A stretch of 64,000 nucleotides of DNA from Oscillospiraceae bacterium (GTDB taxonomy: Bacteria; Bacillota; Clostridia; Oscillospirales; Oscillospiraceae): positions 1 to 64,000 of the forward strand of contig JAGFXR010000005.1 in the NCBI GenBank assembly GCA_017861365.1, given 5' to 3'. The position numbers and the translations under genes were made by a program. Positions 58,303 through 64,000 of the stretch are shown in pieces. How positions within the stretch are numbered: the first letter of the stretch is position 1; each line of letters begins with the position of its first letter. The notes below the pieces were generated by a model. The model ran no database searches and was not told the DNA's origin. It saw only the letters and a program-made list of their open reading frames with translations.

Positions 58303-58809
58303 TCAAATGTCCAGAGTGACAAGCCGCAGGCCTTGCTTCAAAGCGTAGGAGAGCGTGTACATCGTTCCGCCCAGCGTACCGCCGAACACGGAAATAATGC
58401 GGGAGGAGCGGTCAACCATATAACGGTTTCTCCGATGCATGCAGGCGGAGTCGTAATGCTGCTGTACCATGGTTTCAAGGTCACATTGAGCAATGAGGTT
58501 ATAATAGCGGCTGCGCTCCGATTCCCGCCAATTTGCCGCCTGCTCCTCACAGGGGATGGCCGCTTCCACGGTGACCTCGGGGTGACGGGCCCGGAGGGCC
58601 AGTGCCGATTCACAAAAATAAAGATCGGTGCCCAGCGCCATTCCACAGATAAAATGGAGGTAGCCGTCTGCGTAAGCCTGCTCCAGAGTCTCATAAATTT
58701 GTGCCTTTAAAAGAATACATCGGGGATCAGACTCATCATTGCCCCAAGGTAATTTATTGGGCCGATGACCGGTAAAGCAGCAGGTTCTCTGTCTGTCCGT
58801 AGAAATCAC
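58303..58809 (-). CDS. SLOG family protein (DUF1273/YpsA-like)
   Basis: A 168-residue Rossmann-like protein. CCFTGHRPNKLPW starts the core, HFICGMALGTDLYFCESAL follows, and SRIISVFGGTLGGTMYTLSYA ends it. These are the nucleotide-binding elements of the SLOG superfamily, which sense or process nucleotide-like ligands. The start is uncertain: I used GTG at 58809, very close to GGGAG, and ATT two codons on is possible. The frame is open to 59118, but the promoter at 58835-58863 excludes those starts. Single gene, divergent from ribU. Confidence 0.85.
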   Translation of the reverse strand: MISTDRQRTCCFTGHRPNKLPWGNDESDPRCILLKAQIYETLEQAYADGYLHFICGMALGTDLYFCESALALRARHPEVTVEAAIPCEEQAANWRESERSRYYNLIAQCDLETMVQQHYDSACMHRRNRYMVDRSSRIISVFGGTLGGTMYTLSYALKQGLRLVTLDI

Positions 58810-58834
58810 ACTCCCTGAATTTGTTAATATCAAT

Positions 58835-58863
58835 ATTATAATAGTTTTTGTGTCTTGCGTCAA
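58835..58863 (-). promoter_or_regulatory. SigA promoter for the SLOG gene
   Basis: Reading leftward, TTGACG (58863-58858) and perfect TATAAT (58840-58835) with a 17-bp spacer. It leaves a very short leader of about 20 nt. Confidence 0.8.
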
Positions 58864-58897
58864 TTCGAAAATAGAACTAATGTGCGAAAAAATATAG

Positions 58898-58925
58898 TTG
58901 CATTTTTCAGATAATATGCTATAAT
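58898..58925 (+). promoter_or_regulatory. SigA promoter for the riboswitch and ribU
   Basis: TTGCAT (58898-58903) and perfect TATAAT (58920-58925), 16-bp spacer, about 20 bp before the FMN riboswitch. It is back to back with the leftward SLOG promoter. Confidence 0.8.
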
Positions 58926-58948
58926 AAGTCCAACAACTGAATCTAATG

Positions 58949-59072
58949 TCTTCAGGGCAGGGTGAAATTCCCGATCGGCGGTAAAGTCCGCGAGCGATGT
59001 GAGTCGCAGACCCGGTGTAACTCCGGGACCGACAGTAACACGTATTTACGTGGAGTCTGGATGAAAGAAGAT
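58949..59072 (+). promoter_or_regulatory. FMN riboswitch (RFN element)
   Basis: The conserved RFN blocks are present in order: TCTTCAGGGCAGGGTGAAAT at the start, CGGCGGTAAAGTCCGCGAGC next, GCAGACCCGGTG then CCGGGACCGACAGT, and GTCTGGATGAAAGAAGA closing the P1 helix. It controls the riboflavin transporter ribU in response to FMN. Confidence 0.97.
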
Positions 59073-59089
59073 GTGTTGAAATCACGCAG

Positions 59090-59149
59090 TCTCCTTGATT
59101 TTTACACCTGAACGACATGATGCGTTTCGGTGTACTAAAATAAAGGGGA
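59090..59149 (+). promoter_or_regulatory. Riboswitch expression platform: sequestering stem over the ribU ribosome binding site
   Basis: TCTCCTTGATTTT (59090-59102) can pair with AAAATAAAGGGGA (59137-59149), which includes the ribU ribosome binding site, with one mismatch and one G-T pair. The loop holds a second hairpin, 59104-59133. No T tract is present, so translation rather than termination seems controlled. AAATCA (59079-59084) with TGATTT (59096-59101) is a possible competing stem. Confidence 0.6.
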
Positions 59150-59156
59150 ATTTTTT

Positions 59157-59849
59157 ATGCCAAATCCGGAATTTGTTCAAAGTGAAAAGAAAAGCGCGTT
59201 TAGCACGAGGCACGTTGTGATACTCGGCGTGTTTTGTGCCATGGCCATTGTTGTGATGCTGCTGTCTAAGGTGATGCCTCCGGTTTCGGGTTTCCTTCAG
59301 TTTGATTTTAAGGATGTGGTCATCGCCGTTGGCGGATTTCTGTTTGGTCCTATTTCCGCCGTTTGCATCAGCGTGGTGGTTTCTTTAATCGAGATGCTGA
59401 TGCCCAGTTCTTCCGGACCGGTGGGTATGCTGATGAATGTTTTGGCTACCTGCACCTTTGTTTGTCCAGCCGCTTTTCTTTATCAGCGCAGGCATACCTT
59501 TAAAAGTGCCGTTGTGGGAATCGTTTTCGGCTGTATTCTGATGACCGGTACCATGCTGCTCTGGAATTTTTTGATTACGCCGCTGTATTTGGGGGTTGAG
59601 CGCAGCGCTGTGGTTGCGATGATTATCCCAATTCTGCTGCCATTCAATCTGCTGAAAGCCGGAATGAACGCAGCGCTGACCATCCTGCTCTATAAGCCTG
59701 TGGTCACTGCACTTCGTAAGGCGCGTCTGGTCGCTGAGCAGAGATACGACGGTGAAGCCGCAGGCGTCAATTGGGGCGCGATTATGATCTCCGCTGCTTT
59801 GCTTGCCACCTTTATCCTGCTGGGGTTGGTCATGGCGGGAAAGCTGTAA
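59157..59849 (+). CDS. ribU: Riboflavin ECF transporter S component RibU
   Basis: A 230-residue membrane protein with about six hydrophobic segments, the substrate-binding unit of an energy-coupling-factor transporter. DFKDVVIAVGGFLFGPISAV is typical of RibU. The FMN riboswitch directly upstream supports riboflavin as substrate. The ECF ATPase and T components are not in this window. AAAGGGG precedes the ATG. Confidence 0.94.
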   Translation: MPNPEFVQSEKKSAFSTRHVVILGVFCAMAIVVMLLSKVMPPVSGFLQFDFKDVVIAVGGFLFGPISAVCISVVVSLIEMLMPSSSGPVGMLMNVLATCTFVCPAAFLYQRRHTFKSAVVGIVFGCILMTGTMLLWNFLITPLYLGVERSAVVAMIIPILLPFNLLKAGMNAALTILLYKPVVTALRKARLVAEQRYDGEAAGVNWGAIMISAALLATFILLGLVMAGKL

Positions 59850-59908
59850 TCGTACATTCCATTCCTGATTTCGGTGACTCTTACTTAGAAAACGGATGAA
59901 TTGAAATG

Positions 59909-59950
59909 CATGTCTGGTACACCGGTGGTGCCAGACATGTAATTTTTTCA
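59909..59950 (+). terminator. Rho-independent terminator after ribU
   Basis: CATGTCTGG (59909-59917) pairs with CCAGACATG (59931-59939), with a further CACC/GGTG stem inside, followed by TAATTTTTTC. Confidence 0.88.
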
Positions 59951-59955
59951 AAAAT

Positions 59956-59969
59956 AGAACATACGTTTG
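59956..59969. promoter_or_regulatory. LexA/DinR box over the dinB promoter
   Basis: AGAACATACGTTTG matches the Gram-positive SOS box CGAACNNNNGTTCG at most positions and overlaps the -35 of the dinB promoter. A LexA repressor bound here would block transcription until DNA damage. Confidence 0.7.
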
Positions 59970-59995
59970 ACACGGCGGATGAGGTGTGCTACAAT
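59967..59995 (+). promoter_or_regulatory. SigA promoter for dinB
   Basis: Perfect TTGACA (59967-59972) and TACAAT (59990-59995) with a 17-bp spacer, just 22 bp before the start codon. The LexA-like box overlaps it. Confidence 0.82.
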
Positions 59996-60017
59996 TTCCT
60001 CAGGAGAGTGATGGGTT

Positions 60018-61244
60018 GTGGAACGGGTGATCCTGCATTGCGATTTGAACAGCTTTTTTGCCTCAGTGGAGCTTCTGGATTATCCGGAGCTTCGGGAGAG
60101 GCCGGTTGCGGTATGCGGAGATCCAAAGAACCGCCATGGCATCATATTGGCAAAAAACGAACCGGCTAAGGCGTTTGGGGTAAAAACCGCCGAGACCATC
60201 TGGCAGGCCCAGCGTAAGTGTCCGGGACTGATTCTCCTGCCGCCCAGCAGAGGAAAGTATCAGCAGTACTCGAAGCAGGTCAATGAAATTTACCAACGGT
60301 ACACGGATTTGGTCGAACCCTTTGGAATCGACGAGAGCTGGCTGGATGTCAGCGGCAGCCTCCACCTGTTCGGAGGGAATGAGGAACAGCTGGCGCATGA
60401 AATTCGGCGGATTATCCGCGAAGAAGTGGGGCTGACGGTAAGCATTGGCGTGTCCTTTAATAAAATTTTCGCAAAACTAGGCAGCGACATGAAAAAGCCA
60501 GATGCAACAACGGTGATCAACCGGGAGCAGTATCGGAACATTGTCTGGCCACTGCCTGTTACCGATTTGCTGTTCGCAGGGCGGGCCTCAGCCAGACTGC
60601 TTTCCCAATATGGAGTGTTTACCATCGGTCAGCTTGCCGCCTTTGGGAAGTCTCAGCTTGAATTGATCCTGGGAAAGCAGGGGGGACAGCTTTGGCGATA
60701 CGCCAACGGTCTCGATATCAGTCCGGTTGCTCCTGCGGGAACCTACGTGCCCCCTAAATCGGTGGGCAATGGATTGACCTTTCCCCGTAATCTGATGGGA
60801 GCAGAAGAGATCAGAATTGGAATTTCCAGCCTGGCGGATAGTGTTGCGGCCCGGCTCCGGAAGCATGGAATGAAATGCGCGACGGTGCAGGTGTCTATCC
60901 GGGATCCAAACTTCAAGGATATCTGCCGCCAGAAGCGGCTGAGCGCACCAACCTTTGTTTCAAGGGAGCTTGTCATTGCCGCGATGGAGTTGCTGGAATC
61001 ATGCTGGAATATGGGAGAGCCGATACGCGCTCTGACTATTACCGCTCAAAGTCTGATTCCGGAGGACGAAGCGGCGGAGCAGCTCGACCTGTTTGGAGAG
61101 CCGCCCGCCCACCACGACAGACAGGAGAGGCTGGAGCGGACGATAGACCAGATTCGAAAAAAGTATGGAAAAAATTCTATCCAGTCCGCGCGGGTGGCGG
61201 GCGGGATTCCGGATGCCATGCCCGCGCAGGCGGCAGAGAAATAA
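60018..61244 (+). CDS. dinB: DNA polymerase IV (Y-family)
   Basis: A 408-residue translesion polymerase. The palm motif HCDLNSFFASVELL holds the first catalytic Asp, and GIDESWLDVSGS the second acidic pair. SIGVSFNKIFAKLGSDMKKP and the C-terminal little-finger domain are complete. No obvious beta-clamp motif other than QLDLFG near the end, which fits one. Start is GTG after a purine-rich stretch. Regulation by LexA is suggested by the box upstream. Confidence 0.95.
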   Translation: MERVILHCDLNSFFASVELLDYPELRERPVAVCGDPKNRHGIILAKNEPAKAFGVKTAETIWQAQRKCPGLILLPPSRGKYQQYSKQVNEIYQRYTDLVEPFGIDESWLDVSGSLHLFGGNEEQLAHEIRRIIREEVGLTVSIGVSFNKIFAKLGSDMKKPDATTVINREQYRNIVWPLPVTDLLFAGRASARLLSQYGVFTIGQLAAFGKSQLELILGKQGGQLWRYANGLDISPVAPAGTYVPPKSVGNGLTFPRNLMGAEEIRIGISSLADSVAARLRKHGMKCATVQVSIRDPNFKDICRQKRLSAPTFVSRELVIAAMELLESCWNMGEPIRALTITAQSLIPEDEAAEQLDLFGEPPAHHDRQERLERTIDQIRKKYGKNSIQSARVAGGIPDAMPAQAAEK

Positions 61245-61283
61245 ACATCGTCCTTTCCCGCAGCCGGGAAGGGACGATGTTTT
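61243..61283. terminator. Bidirectional terminator between dinB and clpE
   Basis: AAACATCGTCCTTTCCCG (61243-61260) pairs over 18 bp with CGGGAAGGGACGATGTTT (61265-61282), one G-T pair, loop CAGC. T follows on the plus side and A-rich sequence starts the stem, so it can terminate both converging genes. Confidence 0.9.
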
Positions 61284-61297
61284 AAGTGTTAGTTTAA

Positions 61298-63652
61298 TTA
61301 CATGGTGAACAGCTCAATTTTCTCGCCGTCGGAAGTGACGGTCACCTGAGAAATCGGGGTGCTGTAGTGCTCGATAATACTGGACGCAATGGGGTTTTCC
61401 AGTTCAGTCTGAATGAGGCGGCGAAGATTGCGCGCGCCGTAAGCGATGGAAAAGGATTTCTTGACCAGATAGTCCGGCACATCGTCACCATACATGAGCG
61501 TGATGCCTTTATCCTGCATGGCGGTTTTAAGCTCACCCAGCATGATGCCCGCAATGGCTTTAAAACTGTCCTCGCTGAGCTGATTGAAATAGATAATCTC
61601 ATCCACGCGGTTGATAAATTCAGGGCGTAGGAATTGATTGAGCGCCTTGGTGGCCCGTTCCTTTCCTTGCTCATTGGCAGTTCTGGCAAAGCCAACCGTG
61701 CCGGATTTTGTATCGCTGCCGGCGTTGGAGGTCATCACAATGACGGTATTCTCGAAATTTACCACTTTTCCATGAGCATCGGTAATGCGGCCGTCATCCA
61801 GAATTTGAAGCAGGATGTTCAGTACATCGGGATGAGCCTTTTCAATCTCATCAAACAAGATGACGGAGTACGGCTTACGGCGAATTTTTTCCGTCAGCTG
61901 CCCGGCCTCGTCATACCCCACATAACCTGGAGGCGAGCCGATAATGCGCGAGACGGAATGTTTTTCCATAAACTCCGACATATCCAGCCGGATCAGTGAT
62001 TCGGGTGTATTAAACAGATCGGCCGCCAGCTGCTTTACCAGTTCTGTTTTTCCCACTCCGGTGGAGCCTACAAAAATGAAGGAAACGGGTTTGTGCTTTG
62101 GTGAAATTCCCACCCGGTTCCGGCGGATGGCGGCAGATACCGCGGCAACCGCGTCGTCCTGGCCGATAATATGCTGCTTCAGGCGCTCTTCCAGCTTGGC
62201 GAGCCGCTCAAATTCTTGCTCCTGAATCTGGCTGGCCGGAATTTTGGTCCACAGCTCGATGACGCGGGCCAGATTTTCAATTTTGAGGTCGGGAGTACTG
62301 GTTGCCTCCAGCTTTACCCGCTCCTGCTGCAATTGAAGGGAATGGCTCTTTAATTCAGCGAGACGCTGATAGGATTTTTCCATATCGACGCCAACCACTT
62401 CACCGCCCTGGGTATTTGAGTTTGAAGTAGCGGCCAGAATCATCTCTTCCTCTCTGGCGTAGTCGGCCAGTTCCTTCTCAACCTCATTTAAGCGGATCAG
62501 CTGCTTATTGTGGAGATTGACGTCGGAGCAGGCCTCATCAATCAGATCGATGGCTTTGTCAGGGAGATAACGGTCTGTAATATACCGCTCGGACATCGTA
62601 ACGGCGAGACGGGCAATGTCAGGAGAGATCTTCACCCGGTGATAGTCTTCGTAATAGGAGGCGATGCCCTGAATGATCTTGACGGCGTCCTCAATGGAGG
62701 GCTCTTCCACAATGATAGGCTGGAAGCGGCGCTCCAACGCGGAATCCTTTTCAATATATTTCCGATACTCAGTCAGGGTTGTGGCACCGATAACCTGCAA
62801 CTCCCCACGGGACAGCGCGGGCTTGAGAATGTTGGCGGCATTCATACTCCCCTCGGCGTCCCCGGCGCCGACGATGTTGTGCACCTCGTCAATCACCAGA
62901 ATAATATTACCCAGCTTGCGGATCTCATTAATCAGGCCCTTCATACGGCTCTCGAACTGACCGCGGAACTGGGTGCCTGCCACCAGAGAGGTCAGATCCA
63001 ACAGGTAAACTTCCTTATCCAGTAGCTTGTAGGGAACCTCCTGCCGGTAAATTTTCTGCGCCAGGCCCTCGGCAATGGCGGTTTTGCCAACGCCGGGCTC
63101 ACCGATTAGGCAGGGGTTGTTCTTCTGCCGCCGATTTAAAATCTGAATGGTGCGGGCGATTTCCTCTTCACGGCCAATGACAGCGTCCAGCTTGCCCTCA
63201 GCTGCCTTGTTGGTGAGGGAAATGCAGTAATCCTCTAAAAATTTGTGTTTCTGTTGACGGGGTTCGGTCTTTGGACCCACGTTTTTCTCCTCGCGGGCAG
63301 GACGGTCACCAGCGGGAGAGCCCTCTCCGGAGCCGCCGCCGAACAGCTTGTTGAGAAAAGGGAAGGTGGCGGTGCGTCCCTCATTGTCCTCGGGAGGAAG
63401 ATCCTCTCCCGCGGTTACCAGTGCCTCATTTTCCTCCGTATTGTTAAAGGCGGACATCATCTCGTTGGTGAGACCATCCAAATCCTCGTCGCTGATACCC
63501 ATTTTCTCCATCAGATCATCAACCGGTTTGATACCAAGCTCCTTAGCGCATTTTAAGCAGAGGCCTTCGTTTCTGGAGACACCGTTTTCGATTTTTGTAA
63601 TAAACACGACCGCAACATTTTTGCGGCACTTAGAGCACATGGTTGGTTGCAT
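61298..63652 (-). CDS. clpE: ClpE-type ATP-dependent protease ATPase with N-terminal zinc finger
   Basis: A 784-residue AAA+ unfoldase. Instead of a Clp N domain it starts with a zinc-finger module: C6 and C9 (CSKC), and C32 and C35 (CLKC). An acidic, Gly-rich linker follows. The first AAA domain has GEPGVGKT near 184-191 and [16 protein letters not shown]-like coiled segment ([17 protein letters not shown]) lies in the middle, and the second AAA domain has GSTGVGKTE near 529 and [10 protein letters not shown]. This layout fits ClpE. AAAGGAG precedes the ATG at 63652; the frame is open to 63718 without signals. It should work with ClpP; clpP is not in view. Confidence 0.9.
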   Translation of the reverse strand: MQPTMCSKCRKNVAVVFITKIENGVSRNEGLCLKCAKELGIKPVDDLMEKMGISDEDLDGLTNEMMSAFNNTEENEALVTAGEDLPPEDNEGRTATFPFLNKLFGGGSGEGSPAGDRPAREEKNVGPKTEPRQQKHKFLEDYCISLTNKAAEGKLDAVIGREEEIARTIQILNRRQKNNPCLIGEPGVGKTAIAEGLAQKIYRQEVPYKLLDKEVYLLDLTSLVAGTQFRGQFESRMKGLINEIRKLGNIILVIDEVHNIVGAGDAEGSMNAANILKPALSRGELQVIGATTLTEYRKYIEKDSALERRFQPIIVEEPSIEDAVKIIQGIASYYEDYHRVKISPDIARLAVTMSERYITDRYLPDKAIDLIDEACSDVNLHNKQLIRLNEVEKELADYAREEEMILAATSNSNTQGGEVVGVDMEKSYQRLAELKSHSLQLQQERVKLEATSTPDLKIENLARVIELWTKIPASQIQEQEFERLAKLEERLKQHIIGQDDAVAAVSAAIRRNRVGISPKHKPVSFIFVGSTGVGKTELVKQLAADLFNTPESLIRLDMSEFMEKHSVSRIIGSPPGYVGYDEAGQLTEKIRRKPYSVILFDEIEKAHPDVLNILLQILDDGRITDAHGKVVNFENTVIVMTSNAGSDTKSGTVGFARTANEQGKERATKALNQFLRPEFINRVDEIIYFNQLSEDSFKAIAGIMLGELKTAMQDKGITLMYGDDVPDYLVKKSFSIAYGARNLRRLIQTELENPIASSIIEHYSTPISQVTVTSDGEKIELFTM

Positions 63653-63746
63653 AGTTCCATTCTCCTTTACCGGGAAATCGCAGGGATGTGGAAACGGTGG
63701 CTGAAAGCGTGAGATCATTGCCGTTTTTCATACGGGCAAAATGATC

Positions 63747-63769
63747 ATAAAACCGCGCGCAGGTTTTAT
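63747..63769 (-). promoter_or_regulatory. Leader hairpin upstream of clpE
   Basis: ATAAAACC (63747-63754) and GGTTTTAT (63762-63769) form an 8-bp perfect inverted repeat with a 7-bp GC-rich loop, inside the leader of about 190 nt between promoter and start. It may be an RNA hairpin or a repressor site. Confidence 0.45.
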
Positions 63770-63852
63770 AAAGTTTCAAGTCGCCGCTTCGTAATCTAAT
63801 GCACTTTGCTGTGACTTTTTGTTCTATTTGAATGATAAGATGATTGATAATG

Positions 63853-63881
63853 AGTATAGCACGAAATTGTTAAGGTGTCAT
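63853..63881 (-). promoter_or_regulatory. Candidate promoter for clpE
   Basis: Reading leftward, ATGACA (63881-63876) and TATACT (63858-63853) with a 17-bp spacer, plus an extended -10 TG. I found no CtsR heptad repeat or CIRCE element near it. The -10 is one base, and the -35 one base, from consensus. Confidence 0.6.
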
Positions 63882-64000
63882 GAACAATTTTAAATTTCTT
63901 AAACTAAAATCTAACTAAGATGTTTGGGTTGGAAGGGAAAAAGAGGATGCGAGAGAGAGCGGGTCAACGGTCATAAGCAGATGGAGAAGCGGCGCGTTCT
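63882..64000. other. Right edge, no gene seen
   Basis: The last 119 bp are AT-rich then purine-rich and show no open frame with a start and ribosome binding site. Confidence 0.5.

Noticed and set aside
63653-63900. CtsR or CIRCE heat-shock operator before clpE
   Set aside because: Partial AGTCA-like similarity near 63810 does not form the required tandem heptads, and no CIRCE inverted repeat is present.

Overview
The window looks like chromosomal core DNA from a spore-forming, moderately GC-rich member of the Clostridia, most likely of the Oscillospiraceae type. This rests on the spoIIAA-spoIIAB-sigF sporulation operon, Firmicute-type S12, EF-Tu, FtsEX and Clp proteins, A/G-rich ribosome binding sites, frequent TTG and GTG starts, and near-consensus SigA promoters with 16-18 bp spacers. 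The family-level placement is inference. I see no prophage, insertion sequence, CRISPR array, rRNA or tRNA.

Layout. Positions 1-2272 (minus strand) hold a hypothetical protein that runs off the left edge with 17-residue tandem repeats, and the spoIIA operon. Divergent from it, rpoB-rpoC (2826-10347) has its own consensus promoter and a leader of about 200 nt, ending in a strong terminator. Next comes a signalling block: an Hpt protein, a hybrid sensor kinase, a secreted two-repeat protein of unknown function and an OmpR-type two-component pair (10629-17408). The str-type operon follows (L7Ae-like protein, rpsL, rpsG, fusA, tuf; 17467-22364), with a long structured gap between rpsL and rpsG. 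Then come mscS, a DUF4830-like protein, an RsuA-type pseudouridine synthase and a CdaR-like regulator. The cell-division and wall module ftsE-ftsX-M23 peptidase-S41 protease spans 26385-30509.

The second half is housekeeping: greA-lysS; an RNA methyltransferase, dprA, topA, trmFO and plsX; acpP-rnc; smc-ftsY; and rph-rdgB-yhbY-nadD/yqeK-LCP-rsfS-leuS. After these come rpsU, a degenerate GH18-like protein on the minus strand, yqeG-nfo-M24 peptidase, and efp with a zinc-ribbon protein. A SLOG-family gene diverges from an FMN-riboswitch-controlled riboflavin transporter (ribU). dinB carries a LexA-like box over its promoter. A ClpE-type ATPase (minus strand) converges on dinB over a shared terminator.

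Most genes are recognisable core genes. The least explained items are the edge repeat protein, the secreted two-repeat protein beside two sensor kinases, the rpsL-rpsG spacer, the degenerate GH18-like protein, the acidic His/Cys-rich protein after efp, and several long perfect palindromes. I did not find a clearly new multi-gene system; the signalling block at 10.6-17.4 kb is the best candidate for unexplored biology.
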